Source: JBJXGE01 sp046154185
GTDB lineage: Bacteria; Planctomycetota; UBA8108; UBA1146; JAJFFE01
DNA: 60,949 nucleotides
NCBI GenBank assembly: GCA_046154185.1
Contig: JBJXGE010000073.1
Location: forward strand, 1-60,949
Reading direction: 5' to 3'
The translations under genes were made by a program, and so were the position numbers. The notes under the pieces are model-generated. The model worked only from the letters and a program-made list of their open reading frames with translations. It did no database searches and was not told the origin of the DNA. Of this stretch, positions 1 to 9,113 are shown in pieces (within the stretch, counting starts at the first letter, position 1; every line of letters begins with the position of its first letter).

Positions 1-59
1 CCGCGCGCGGAATCGTTCGGCTCGGCAGCACCGAATTCGTTGTTCAAAACCTCACGCGA

Positions 60-2363
60 CTACGGACAAGCCGCGTAAGCGCCACAGGTCAGCGCGTCGG
101 CGGTCGGATCCGAGCCGCAGCCGGGATGTGGCGACGGCGGCATCGGGCCGGCCGAAAACTGCGCCGCGAGACTGTGCACTGGGTCGGCGATGTTCAACGT
201 TCCGTCGTCGTTACTGTCTCCCGCGTCGGCGCAGCTCAACGCCGTGCCGGCCGAGAACAAGAAGTTCAACGTGTAAACCGGGTCAGCGATGTTAAAGAGC
301 CCGTCGACGTTCGAGTCGCCGCGACGAAACAGCGCGCCACCCGCGATGTTGAAGACTCCGCTCACGAGATTCGGCACTTCGCCGATTCCGGTACCCACGG
401 AGAAGATCGGCACCACCGCGGGGTTGCCGATCGTCGTGATCGTCAACGTGCTCGAGCTTCCGATCACTGCCCCAGGAGCGACCGTGAACAGCGACCGCAC
501 GAGCGGTTGGTCCACGCCCGGCGCGAGCGTATCGACGATCGGCGGCGAAATGTCGATCACGACGCCGGCCGTCAGCCAGCCTTGACCCGGCGCGTTGTTG
601 AAGTTCGGCGCAAAGAAGTCCGCTCCTAACGCAACCGTGCCGGTTAGATCGACGGCACTGACCGACAGGACCGCTTCATTGAAGTCGAGTGCGACCGAGT
701 AACCATTTACGACTTCTGGGAAAGTGCCGGCAACGAATTGCGCGACCCCGGTCTGCCCTGGCGCGCCCGACGCATTCATCGCCCGCATAATGAAGAACGG
801 ACACTCGTCCGGGAAACCGTCGCCGTTGGCGTCGGTCAGGACTCCGCTCGTAATGTCGCAGCTGTCAGGAATCTGGTTCGCGTTGCAATCGGCAGCGGTG
901 CCCGCTTCGATTTCGCACAAATCCGGCTCGTCGTTGCTATCGCAATCCACGAGCACGCCGCTCGTGAGATCGCAATCGTCCGGAATGCCATTCGAGTTGC
1001 AATCGGTCGCTTGACCCGACGCGATCTCGCACGTGTCGTCGATCATGTTGCCGTTGCAATCCGTCGGTACGGTGCCGCTCTCGCAAGCATCGACAATGAA
1101 GTCGCCGTCGCAGTCGAGCGTCGCGATGTCGAACGGCACAATCTTGAAGACTTCGCCGCCGAGGTCACAGATGTAAATCTCGCCATAACCATCTTCACCG
1201 AAACCCGCGATGGTCGAGATCGTGCCCTGTCCGGCCGGCGGCACGAGTTCACTCGTACGCGTCGTCAACTCTGTGATGCCCGTGCCAGCGACGTTGATTC
1301 GAAACGAAAACAGCGCACTGCTGCAGTAGTCCCCGAAGAAGTAAACGCCATGCATTGCCGGCATCGCGCAGCCGCGATACACATAACCACCGATTCCCGA
1401 GCAATGGCCAGCGGCGTGGGAGAAATCGTGCACGGGGCTGACAATCGAAGGGCCCGGACACGTGCAGCCGCTCAAGCCAGTACAGATGAATCCTTCAGCA
1501 CAGCGCCAACCGTAATTGCGGCCACCGACGCCCGCGAATTCAAAATCGATTTCCTCGCGCGCGTCTTGGCCGACGTCGCCGATGTACATGTCCCCCGTCA
1601 GCCGATCGAAACTCCAACGGTACGGATTGCGCACGCCCTTGGCCCAGATCTCGTCGAGATGCGTGGGATCCGACACGAACGGGTTGTCGGCCGGAATCAC
1701 ATAAGGCGAACCGCCATCCACATCGATCCGCAACATCTTGCCGAGCAGCGTCGCGCCCGACTGTGCGTTCCCGCCGGTTGCGTGCCCGGCGCCCGTATCA
1801 TCAAAGTTTCCGCCGTCGCCGAGCCCGACGTACAAGTAGCCGTCGATCGGGCTAAACGCGATCGTGCCGCCGTTGTGGTTCGATTGCGGCTGGGAGATCG
1901 TGATGATCGGTGTCGCACTCGCGGCAATCGCAACGTCTGGGTTGACGAGGGGATCGACGGTGTAACGCGCGACCCGCGTCGTGCTAGAGGTTGTGTAGTA
2001 ATAAACGTAAAAGAAGTTGTTCGTCGCGTAGTCGGGGTGGAAGGCCATTCCCAAGAAACCGCGTTCGTCGCCACCCGAAATGCCGGGTGACACAAGCGAC
2101 GAAATGTTGAGGAAAGGCGTCGTCAAAACGGTGCCAGTTTCCAACATCAGAATTTTGATGCGACCCGTTTGTTCGACGATGAAAAGCCGCTCCAAGTCGC
2201 CGGGCGGCGCCGTGCAGAAAACCGGCCGTGTCAGCCCGCTGGCGACCCGACGCGTGTCGAGGGCAACAGCGCCCGCCAGCGCGGATTGTGTGCCGACCGC
2301 CTGAGTCAGGCCCACGCAAACGAGTAGCGCGAGCGTGAAACGAAAACCGCGAAACTTAACCAT
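60..2363 (-). CDS. Secreted GSDH-type sugar dehydrogenase-like protein with dockerin-like tail
   Basis: This is a 767-residue protein. I start it at the ATG at 2363 because a GAGGAG ribosome-binding site lies about 9 nt upstream and a signal peptide follows (residues 1-31, ending in ALAG); the frame remains open further upstream. Residues about 35-370 match the glucose/sorbosone dehydrogenase beta-propeller: an EQTGRI segment, GFLGMAFHPD, SNHNGG, GLGDGG, RNPYRWSFD and GDVGQ. Residues about 410-518 hold five repeats of the type DCNxNxIPDxCDI, like calcium-binding thrombospondin-3 repeats. A cohesin-like sandwich (about 520-680) and a two-loop dockerin-like module follow, ending in ACP. The family oxidises sugars with PQQ in the periplasm, but some members are only structural, so the substrate is unknown. 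It shares its C-terminus with five other proteins here. Confidence 0.88.
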   Translation of the reverse strand: MVKFRGFRFTLALLVCVGLTQAVGTQSALAGAVALDTRRVASGLTRPVFCTAPPGDLERLFIVEQTGRIKILMLETGTVLTTPFLNISSLVSPGISGGDERGFLGMAFHPDYATNNFFYVYYYTTSSTTRVARYTVDPLVNPDVAIAASATPIITISQPQSNHNGGTIAFSPIDGYLYVGLGDGGNFDDTGAGHATGGNAQSGATLLGKMLRIDVDGGSPYVIPADNPFVSDPTHLDEIWAKGVRNPYRWSFDRLTGDMYIGDVGQDAREEIDFEFAGVGGRNYGWRCAEGFICTGLSGCTCPGPSIVSPVHDFSHAAGHCSGIGGYVYRGCAMPAMHGVYFFGDYCSSALFSFRINVAGTGITELTTRTSELVPPAGQGTISTIAGFGEDGYGEIYICDLGGEVFKIVPFDIATLDCDGDFIVDACESGTVPTDCNGNMIDDTCEIASGQATDCNSNGIPDDCDLTSGVLVDCDSNDEPDLCEIEAGTAADCNANQIPDSCDITSGVLTDANGDGFPDECPFFIMRAMNASGAPGQTGVAQFVAGTFPEVVNGYSVALDFNEAVLSVSAVDLTGTVALGADFFAPNFNNAPGQGWLTAGVVIDISPPIVDTLAPGVDQPLVRSLFTVAPGAVIGSSSTLTITTIGNPAVVPIFSVGTGIGEVPNLVSGVFNIAGGALFRRGDSNVDGLFNIADPVYTLNFLFSAGTALSCADAGDSNDDGTLNIADPVHSLAAQFSAGPMPPSPHPGCGSDPTADALTCGAYAACP

Positions 2364-2746
2364 CGAAATGCACTCCTCACACCGACTCGCGCGACGCGGA
2401 ACTCGCTCGCGAGCAGTCGACGCTCCTAAATGAACTCCATCCAAGATCAGCGACGAAAAAACGGATCGGCAATTGACCGCCCACCGATGGAAGGCCGACT
2501 CGATCGTAGAACTTGCCCAATCCAATGACCCACTCGGCGAACATCCGAATCGCCGAGTCAGATGAGGCGTCGGATTATAGCCGGCCCACTTGAAAACGTC
2601 AGCGTCACCGCACGCGTCGAAATTACCGACATTTTCCGACCGTCGCGGGCGAGCTGCAGATACGAGCGACAGATAAAAGTGTTGGCCGATTCTTTCGGCC
2701 TAAGAACGGCTTACAGATAAAGTCCGAGAGCTTCGTGCTAGTTCTT

Positions 2747-2764
2747 GATGGGGTGAAGATCAGG
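2747..2764. repeat. Degenerate MITE end
   Basis: On the minus strand CCTGATCTTCACCCCATC resembles the first 19 bases of the 58.7-kb element and is preceded by GGA, as there. It is short, so chance is possible. Confidence 0.4.
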
Positions 2765-3028
2765 TCCTAACATATGGACCTTCGGCGCAGACCCTGATTC
2801 TGTCCGCTTTGCTGCTGAGGTGCGCGTTACTTCTGGAGCCTGCAGTTTCTCCAAGAAGCGCCTCGGCCGCGTCGGGAATCGGCAAGGTAGACTGGATGAT
2901 TTGGGGGTGGACAGGAGTCCGTTCGGTTGCGGTGGAGCGTCGTGCGTGGACCGATGTCGCCGCCGCAGGTGTGGATTTCGATTCTCGATCTCGATACCGT
3001 CCCTCTGGTTTGACGCGCTCTCACGGTT

Positions 3029-3064
3029 CAACGCGCATCCACGGTGCAACGCGCATCCACGGTG
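3029..3064. repeat. 18-bp tandem repeat, two perfect units
   Basis: The unit CAACGCGCATCCACGGTG is repeated perfectly at 3029-3046 and 3047-3064. A decayed unit precedes it and the first bases of another follow. It lies in the non-coding stretch upstream of the triple-repeat secreted protein. Its function is unknown. Confidence 0.8.
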
Positions 3065-3470
3065 CAATGGCTCAGTGAACATCATTCGGCGCTCGCTGAT
3101 CGTCGGGTTCGTACTACCCGGACTGCCTTGAGTTCTGTCCGCAGTTGGCTGCGGAGTTTGCGTTGAGAGAGTCTCGGACAGCGCGCGTCGTCCTAAGCAG
3201 TGCGTAAATCGTCGGCGCCGGCAATTCTAAGTAGGCTCGGAGTGTTTTGATCGATCGCTGGCAGGTTTGATCGTGGTCATTTGGCGCCAGTAACAGCCTC
3301 GATTCGCGAAGCCGTGAAGCTACCGACGTGGTGTGCGCGGCGATTGCGCGACTCTTGCGTCGAAAGTCCTGGCTGGGTGCCGGCTACTGTCGCTGTGGTT
3401 GCGGTTTTTGGATCTCGTGTCGGCAGCGCACGAAGCGTTGCCATCGAAGGACCTAAGGAGAGGAATTGTG

Positions 3471-6458
3471 ATGAGGATTAGTTTGTGCTTGTGCGTGCTC
3501 CTGCTTGCAGGCGGCATCTCACAGTCGACGCTAGGACAGTCGTCATTGGTCGGGCCGAGCGCTAGCCTGGCGATTGAACAACCGCCGACGGCGCCGACGC
3601 TCGTCGATCCAGCGCGCATCGAGACGTCGCGCGCTGGTCTCGTGCCCACCGGGATTGATGGATCTCCGTTCACGGCTCGTGAGGGTGTTCGCGGAATGCC
3701 CGCGGTCGCGTCGCCGTTTGGACCGCCGTGCACGATTCCGTGTCCGCCGGCCGCGCTACAAGAAGGCGAAATCTGCGGGGCCGAAGACAACGAGGGTTGT
3801 AGCGGTTTCTGCGGCGGCTACATCGACATCGTGAGTTCCGATACCTACTGCGGCAACCTGTGGGCGGTGAACGGTGTGCGCGACCTCGACTATTACCGCT
3901 TCACCGTGACGGACGTGACGCAGTTGGCCTTCACCATCAACTCGGAGTTCCCGATGCTCGCCGTGCTGCTGCGCGACGAGTTCGCGGACTGCGCCGCCGC
4001 ATCGACTTACGTGGTGCGGACCGCGACGTCGGACAACTGCGTCGCGACGCCGACGACACTCTTCATCGTGCCGGGCACTTACTACTTGCTCGTCGGCGCC
4101 GGCGATGCGGACGGCCCGATCTTTGACGGCATTCCGTGCACTGCAGCCACGAAGGATTACGTCCTGTCGATGACTCTCACGGCGGCGCCACCGACGCAAC
4201 TCTGCGCGGTCACGTGCACGCCGGGCGCGGTCGACGAAATGTGCGGACTGGCGCCCGATCCAAACGGGGGCTGCAACCTCATGCCGCCGGTCTTTCAAGC
4301 GTACACTCCGGGCTCGACGCTCTGCGGTACGCTCTGGGCCGATGCCGGCATGCGTGACCTCGACTGGTACACGTTCTCGATTGCCGCGACCTCGACATTG
4401 ACGGTTAGTCTCACCTCGCAATTGCCGGCGACCGCGATCGTGTTCGGCGGTGACTGCGCGGGGCTTTTCATCATCGACGAGATTCACGCCGACCCGTGCG
4501 GCACCGCGACGAGTTCGCTCGGAATGGCGCCGGGTAACTACATTCTCTTGGTGTTGCCGGAAGACGCAGGACCGTACTTCGAGGGTTTCCCGTGCGGATT
4601 CAGCAACGCTTACCGCCTCAACACCTCGATCGGTCCGATCATTCCGGGCGGATGCACGCTGCCTTGCCCGGGTGGCTCGCTCATGGAACCCGAAGTTTGC
4701 GCGGGCGTTGATAACAACCTCTGTCTCGTCCCGGCCGGCAGCCCGCTCGGTGGAACGACGCCGATCGCGCTCGGCAATACTTTCTGCGGAACTTTGGAAG
4801 CCGATGGCAGTCGCGATTTCGACTTCTACGAATTCACGCTGGCGGCCGCTGCGAGCGTGAATTGCACGTTGTCGAGTCAGTTGCCGGCTTCGGTTTCGAT
4901 CGCGTCTGACGCACCGGCTGGCTGTCCCAACTTCATCATCAATGATCTCGATGTCTGTTTGGTCGCCGGTGATTGCATGGCACAAACCAACACGAGTGTG
5001 CTGCTCGCAGCGGGCACGTACTACGCGGTCGTCACGCCGGGTGGCTTGCTCGCCGCGTCCGCAGTTCCGCCGCTCTTCTCAGGCTTCCCGTGCGGTAGCG
5101 CGAACAATTACGTGTTTACACTCGCGGCTTCGACGGGTCTCTGTGATCCGCCGACCGGAATGGTCACAGCGAACTGTGCGACGTCGGATCTCACGGTCGA
5201 TCTCGTCGCTGGTTCTTGCTACAACTCGATTTCTTACGTCGTCGAAGACGAGAACGGCGCAAGTGTCCTGACGTCGTCGACAGGTGCCGCCACGGCTGGC
5301 CAAGCGATCATGACGACACTTGGTCCGATCGCGACCCCTGGCGTCTACACGGTCGTCATCACGGCGAACTGCTGCAATGGCGACACGGACGAAGTTCAGG
5401 CGACCGTTGGCTTGTTCCCGTACTCGGGTCAAACCGACATCATTTGGAATGCCGATCTCGAACCGGGCTGCATCGATTCCGCTGACGCGTTGCGCGCGGC
5501 GCTCGTCGCAAACGGTCGCACGGTGCTCGAAGTGACGTTCGTCGATGGCTACGATTGCTTCGGCACGCTCGATAGCTCGAACGCCATCTGGGTCGCGGGT
5601 GGAACCTTCCCGAACAACGTGCCGATCTCGGTCGCGTCGGGCCAGGTGCTTGCGAACCTGATGACGGTGCAAGGCGTCGCGGTGTACATGGAAGGTGCCG
5701 ACATCTGGGGCTTCGATCCGCCGCAGCCGTTCTACGACTTCGACGGCGTCGCGGGCATCTCCACCGACCCGAACGTCATCGCGGACGGCGATGATTCTTT
5801 CACTTCGATGGTCGGCGCCGCAGTAGCTGGCGAAATTGACACGACCACCTACGGCGTCGTGCAATACGGCCAGGACAACTTGCTGCCGGGCGGGCCTGGC
5901 GACGATTTCACCGACCAATTGCTGTTGTCGGGCGACCCGGTCGCTGCGGTCGAGGATTCGCCGAGCGGTTCCACCGCGAGCGTCATCTGGACCAACAACG
6001 ACGACGGTATCCCCGCGCCGGGCGAGCCGACGTACATCACGGGCTTGCTCTACGTTCCGAGCGACACCGCGTTCGGTCGCGTCATCAGTCAGTCGTGGGA
6101 ATTCGGCGGCTTCCAGGGCAGCACCACGAACCTGATGAGCGATTACCTCGACGCGTTGGTCAACTTGACGGTCGTCGTGAACTTCATTCGCGGCAACTGC
6201 AACAACGACGCTTCGTTCAACATCGCGGACGCGATCTTCTTGTTGAACGCGTTGTTCGTGGCGCCGGCGGTGTTTGGTTGTCAGGATGCGTGCGACGCCA
6301 ACAACGACGGGCTCCTCAACATCGCGGACGCAGTCGCGATGCTGAACGCGCTCTTCGTCGTACCGGCCGTTCCGCTCGCGCCTCCGTACCCCGGCTGCGG
6401 TGTGGATCCGGCGAGCCCGGCCGACGCATTGACTTGCATCAGCACGCCGTGTCCGTAA
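3471..6458 (+). CDS. Secreted triple PPC-like repeat protein with dockerin-like tail
   Basis: This is a 995-residue exported protein. The ATG at 3471 is preceded by AAGGAG and begins a signal peptide (MRISLCLCVLLLAGG, cleavage near LGQ). Three Cys-rich repeats of about 150 residues start near residues 85, 245 and 394. Each has an early CxxxC pair, a TxCGxLWA-like strand and an RDLDxYxF motif, as in bacterial pre-peptidase C-terminal (PPC) domains. An Ig-like segment (about 550-645) and a roughly 260-residue domain follow. The latter contains IIWNADLEPG and ends before FIRGNCNND; I do not recognise it with certainty, though it may have a class-I amidotransferase-like fold. The final 90 residues are the dockerin-like module ending in PCP. 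No catalytic residues are evident, so the role is probably structural or binding. Confidence 0.85.
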   Translation: MRISLCLCVLLLAGGISQSTLGQSSLVGPSASLAIEQPPTAPTLVDPARIETSRAGLVPTGIDGSPFTAREGVRGMPAVASPFGPPCTIPCPPAALQEGEICGAEDNEGCSGFCGGYIDIVSSDTYCGNLWAVNGVRDLDYYRFTVTDVTQLAFTINSEFPMLAVLLRDEFADCAAASTYVVRTATSDNCVATPTTLFIVPGTYYLLVGAGDADGPIFDGIPCTAATKDYVLSMTLTAAPPTQLCAVTCTPGAVDEMCGLAPDPNGGCNLMPPVFQAYTPGSTLCGTLWADAGMRDLDWYTFSIAATSTLTVSLTSQLPATAIVFGGDCAGLFIIDEIHADPCGTATSSLGMAPGNYILLVLPEDAGPYFEGFPCGFSNAYRLNTSIGPIIPGGCTLPCPGGSLMEPEVCAGVDNNLCLVPAGSPLGGTTPIALGNTFCGTLEADGSRDFDFYEFTLAAAASVNCTLSSQLPASVSIASDAPAGCPNFIINDLDVCLVAGDCMAQTNTSVLLAAGTYYAVVTPGGLLAASAVPPLFSGFPCGSANNYVFTLAASTGLCDPPTGMVTANCATSDLTVDLVAGSCYNSISYVVEDENGASVLTSSTGAATAGQAIMTTLGPIATPGVYTVVITANCCNGDTDEVQATVGLFPYSGQTDIIWNADLEPGCIDSADALRAALVANGRTVLEVTFVDGYDCFGTLDSSNAIWVAGGTFPNNVPISVASGQVLANLMTVQGVAVYMEGADIWGFDPPQPFYDFDGVAGISTDPNVIADGDDSFTSMVGAAVAGEIDTTTYGVVQYGQDNLLPGGPGDDFTDQLLLSGDPVAAVEDSPSGSTASVIWTNNDDGIPAPGEPTYITGLLYVPSDTAFGRVISQSWEFGGFQGSTTNLMSDYLDALVNLTVVVNFIRGNCNNDASFNIADAIFLLNALFVAPAVFGCQDACDANNDGLLNIADAVAMLNALFVVPAVPLAPPYPGCGVDPASPADALTCISTPCP

Positions 6459-6524
6459 TCGCGTTCTGAGGAAACTGTCGAGTCGCGCTGCGAGCGAGCA
6501 GGCGACTCGCCAGTGAGTCGTGAA

Positions 6525-6565
6525 AAGCGGCGCGCCGAGCTTTCACTCGGCGCGCCGCTTTTTTT
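6525..6565 (+). terminator. Strong intrinsic terminator after the triple-repeat protein gene
   Basis: A perfect 15-bp stem (6525-6539 with 6546-6560, core GGCGCGCCGAG) has a 6-nt loop and runs directly into seven T residues (6559-6565). It lies 66 nt past the stop codon at 6458. Confidence 0.92.
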
Positions 6566-6566
6566 G

Positions 6567-6594
6567 GGGTGCTGTCCGCAGCACCCGTTTTTTT
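6567..6594 (+). terminator. Palindromic repeat acting as second terminator
   Basis: The 20-bp palindrome GGGTGCTGTCCGCAGCACCC (8-bp stem, TCCG loop; 6567-6586) is followed by G and seven T residues. It starts two bases after the T-tract of the first terminator. The same palindrome recurs at 24.9 kb and twice at 53.1 kb, and is found split at 58.7/58.9 kb. Confidence 0.8.
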
Positions 6595-6611
6595 GGGACT
6601 GCTGTCCGGAG

Positions 6612-6644
6612 CCTGATCTTGAGCCACCGCTCTCTTCGCGCTGG
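6612..6644. repeat. Solo end related to the MITE
   Basis: CCTGATCTTGAGCCACCG continues as CTCT, CTT and CGCGCTGG, matching the first 31 bases of the 58.7-kb element with a few changes. It is joined to a half palindrome, as at 58.86 kb. No matching right end was found nearby. Confidence 0.6.
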
Positions 6645-6993
6645 TGCGACTCGGCGTTACGGAGTCGCAGCCTTTCAGGCTGCATCGTGTTCTGGCCGTT
6701 TACCCGGGGCTTCGCGGCTCCTGGCAGAATGGCTGATGAATCGCGCCCCTCCGGGGCTTCCGTTGAACAAGCGCGGCATCGCAACGCGATCAGGGCCCGT
6801 GAACTCTCGAACGGCATTGGCCCGGCGGAGGCCCGTGAGCGATGGCTGCTGTGGTAACGGCCTTTACAAGCTGGGATCCGTTGGCAAGATGGCGGCCGGC
6901 TCGATCCAGTCTCCCAACACGAATCGTCCGGCGCGCCGCCACGCGGAAACTCCGCGCGGTTTGCGCACCCGCCGCAAGAACAAAAGGAACAGC

Positions 6994-9039
6994 ATGCTGG
7001 TCAACTCCTACGCGCCACGCGCAAAAAATCGGGGCTCCGAGATTTGGTCAGTGGCCGGCATGTTGTTGATCGCTTGCGGCTCGACGGCCCTGGCGGGCGA
7101 GCTACAAGTACTGAGCATCGTTCCCGCACTCAACGCGAGTAATGTCCTTCCGACGACCAGCATCGCCATTCAATTCGATCGGGCGATTTCGCAGAGTTCG
7201 GCGCAAAGCGGCAAGATCGCGGTCTTCGGATCCGCAACCGGCCCGACGCTCTGTGCCTTTTCGTTCTCGAGCGGCGACACCACTCTCCTCCTCAGCCCAC
7301 TGACGCCATTCGTCGCCGGCGAAACCGTCGCGGTGCAGATGGCAAATTCGCTCGTGGCCGCGGATGGATCGCCGTTGCGTGGCGCTGGCTACGCCGCGTC
7401 GTTTCGCATCATTGCCGCGCCCGCCAGCATGACGTTCACGTTGATTCAAACGTTGAGCGTGCGCACGACGCCGTCGGTTGGCACGCGGATTTACGGCGGA
7501 CTACCGATCGATGTCGACAACGACGGCTGGATCGACTTGTGCTGTATCAACGAAGATAGCGCCGATATGCGAGTCCTGCTCAATACGGCCAACGGCAGTG
7601 GACTCTACGAGAACTTCCTCACGCCGCCGAGTCCGATCGGATCGGGCGCGAGCCCAAACGAGCCGGCGGATTTCAATGCCGACGGCATCATCGACGTCTC
7701 GACCGCAAACGTCTATTCCGGCGACGTGACGGTCGTATTCGGCGTCGGCGACGGGACGTTCTCGCCGCCGCAGAATATTCCGGTCGGGTCTGGCCCACAT
7801 GGACTTGCCGTTCTCGATTTTGACGGCGATGGCGATGCTGATATCTGCACCGCGAACATCGGCTCCGACAATCTCTCACGACTTCAAAACAACGGCGCCG
7901 GCATCATGACGGCGATGACGCCGATCGAAGGCGGCGGTTTCGGCGAGTACGCACTGACTGCCGCGGACATGAACAACGACGGTATTGTCGATCTCATCGT
8001 CGGCGCGCAAGGTAACCAGCGCATCATCGTGCAACTCGGCGACGGCGACGGCACGTTCACGACCATGCCATTTCAAAGCGCCGGCGGCTCGGTCTGGAAG
8101 ATCGTGTGTGGTGACGTCAACGGCGACGGCAACATGGACGTGAGTTCCGCAAATAGCGGCTCGAACTCGGGGTCGATCCTGCTCGGCAACGGTGACGGTA
8201 CGCTCGATCCGCCGCTCGTCACGCCGACCGCCGCCCACGTAGTTGCGACCGATCTCGGCGATCTCGATGGCGACGGCGACCTCGACTGGATTCTGTCGAG
8301 CTTCGGCGGCGGCGAGTGGCGTTTGTTCGAAAACGACGGCGCCGGAGTTTTCTCCCTGCAAGAGACGTTTGACGCCGTATCGAACCCCGCGTGCGCCGCG
8401 ATCCTCGATGTCGACAACGACACCGACCTCGACCTCGTAATGTTCGATGAGATTGCCGACTTGGTTGAAATTCGCCGCAACAACGGTTCACCGACAACTT
8501 GCCTTGGAGTCACCGGCTTGCAATGTGTTGTGACCGGCACCGATGTTGCGCTCACTTGGACCAATGCGGACAGCTACAGCCAGATTACGATCGTGCGCAA
8601 CGGCGCCGCAATCGCGACGATTTCCGGCGGCGAGAGCGCTTTCAGCGACAACGTACCGGCGGCGGGCACTTACACGTATAGCGTGCAGCCCGTGTGCGTG
8701 GCCGGCGGCACGGGAACGCCCGCGAACTGCTTCGTGACGATTGCCGCCGCCGCGAACTCGTTCAAACGCGGCGATTGCAACGACGATGATGGCTTTAACA
8801 TTGCCGATCCGATCACGGTGTTGAGCTTCCTCTTTCCAACCGGCGGATCACCGACCCTGAATTGCCTCGACGCGTGCGACGGCAATGACGACGGCGCCAT
8901 CAATATCGCCGACGCAATCGCCCTCTTGAGCGCGCTGTTCGGCGCGCCGACGCTGCCACTACCCGCACCGTATCCGACTTGCGGTGTCGATCCGACCGTG
9001 GGCGATGTGCTCGACTGCGACGTGTCCGCCTGTCCGTGA
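6994..9039 (+). CDS. Secreted FG-GAP/VCBS repeat protein with dockerin-like tail
   Basis: This is a 681-residue exported protein. The open frame extends back through the terminator region, so I choose the ATG at 6994, which has AAAGGA five bases upstream and leads into a hydrophobic export signal (SVAGMLLIACGSTALAG). Residues about 35-150 resemble a bacterial Ig-like (Big_5) domain: VPALNASNVLPTTSIAIQFD. Residues about 165-490 contain FG-GAP/VCBS repeats with calcium-binding loops such as DVDNDGWIDL, DFDGDGDADI and DLDGDGDLDW, expected to form a beta-propeller. A fibronectin-III-like segment follows. The dockerin-like module runs from residue 589, with FKRGDCNDDDGFNIAD, a second loop DGNDDGAINIAD and the terminus SACP. 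It is probably an extracellular adhesion or matrix protein. Confidence 0.87.
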   Translation: MLVNSYAPRAKNRGSEIWSVAGMLLIACGSTALAGELQVLSIVPALNASNVLPTTSIAIQFDRAISQSSAQSGKIAVFGSATGPTLCAFSFSSGDTTLLLSPLTPFVAGETVAVQMANSLVAADGSPLRGAGYAASFRIIAAPASMTFTLIQTLSVRTTPSVGTRIYGGLPIDVDNDGWIDLCCINEDSADMRVLLNTANGSGLYENFLTPPSPIGSGASPNEPADFNADGIIDVSTANVYSGDVTVVFGVGDGTFSPPQNIPVGSGPHGLAVLDFDGDGDADICTANIGSDNLSRLQNNGAGIMTAMTPIEGGGFGEYALTAADMNNDGIVDLIVGAQGNQRIIVQLGDGDGTFTTMPFQSAGGSVWKIVCGDVNGDGNMDVSSANSGSNSGSILLGNGDGTLDPPLVTPTAAHVVATDLGDLDGDGDLDWILSSFGGGEWRLFENDGAGVFSLQETFDAVSNPACAAILDVDNDTDLDLVMFDEIADLVEIRRNNGSPTTCLGVTGLQCVVTGTDVALTWTNADSYSQITIVRNGAAIATISGGESAFSDNVPAAGTYTYSVQPVCVAGGTGTPANCFVTIAAAANSFKRGDCNDDDGFNIADPITVLSFLFPTGGSPTLNCLDACDGNDDGAINIADAIALLSALFGAPTLPLPAPYPTCGVDPTVGDVLDCDVSACP

Positions 9040-9113
9040 CGGGAATGCGCGCCCCGCGCGTGACCGCATCTTCTTGTCGTCGCCGTTAGCCCACGCTCAG
9101 AAAGAAAACTCCC

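Larger units (their letters stand above)
2364..3470. other. Long intergenic region (1.1 kb) between divergent secreted-protein genes
   Basis: No gene is convincing here. A 115-codon minus-strand frame (2738-3085) has no ribosome-binding site, an odd composition and a tandem repeat inside it. The region holds a degenerate copy (2747-2764) of the end of the small transposon-like element found at 58.7 kb, an 18-bp tandem repeat at 3029-3064, and an inverted repeat with 7-bp arms at about 3138-3155 (TCCGCAG, then CTGCGGA). The promoters of the two flanking divergent genes must lie here, but I could not place them confidently. Confidence 0.6.
6459..6993. other. Intergenic region with terminators and repeat debris (535 bp)
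   Basis: After the two terminators comes a half palindrome (GGGACTGCTGTCCGGAG, to 6611). It joins directly to a 33-bp sequence (6612-6644) that resembles one end of the 58.7-kb MITE. From about 6645 there are short GC-rich inverted repeats such as GCCTTTCAGGC and CCCCTCCGGGG, reminiscent of extragenic palindrome arrays. No gene is visible. The next gene has its own ribosome-binding site at 6983-6988. Confidence 0.6.

Noticed and set aside
738..2090. 450-codon open frame on the plus strand
   Set aside because: It is antisense to the GSDH-like gene, has Arg/Val/Asp-rich composition typical of GC-rich shadow frames, and has no ribosome-binding site or motif.
2738..3085. Possible small gene in the left intergenic region
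   Set aside because: It crosses a tandem repeat and a MITE-like end, lacks a ribosome-binding site and resembles nothing known.
3756..4985. 409-codon minus-strand frame
   Set aside because: It is a shadow of the triple-repeat secreted protein, with extreme Arg and Glu content and no recognisable fold.
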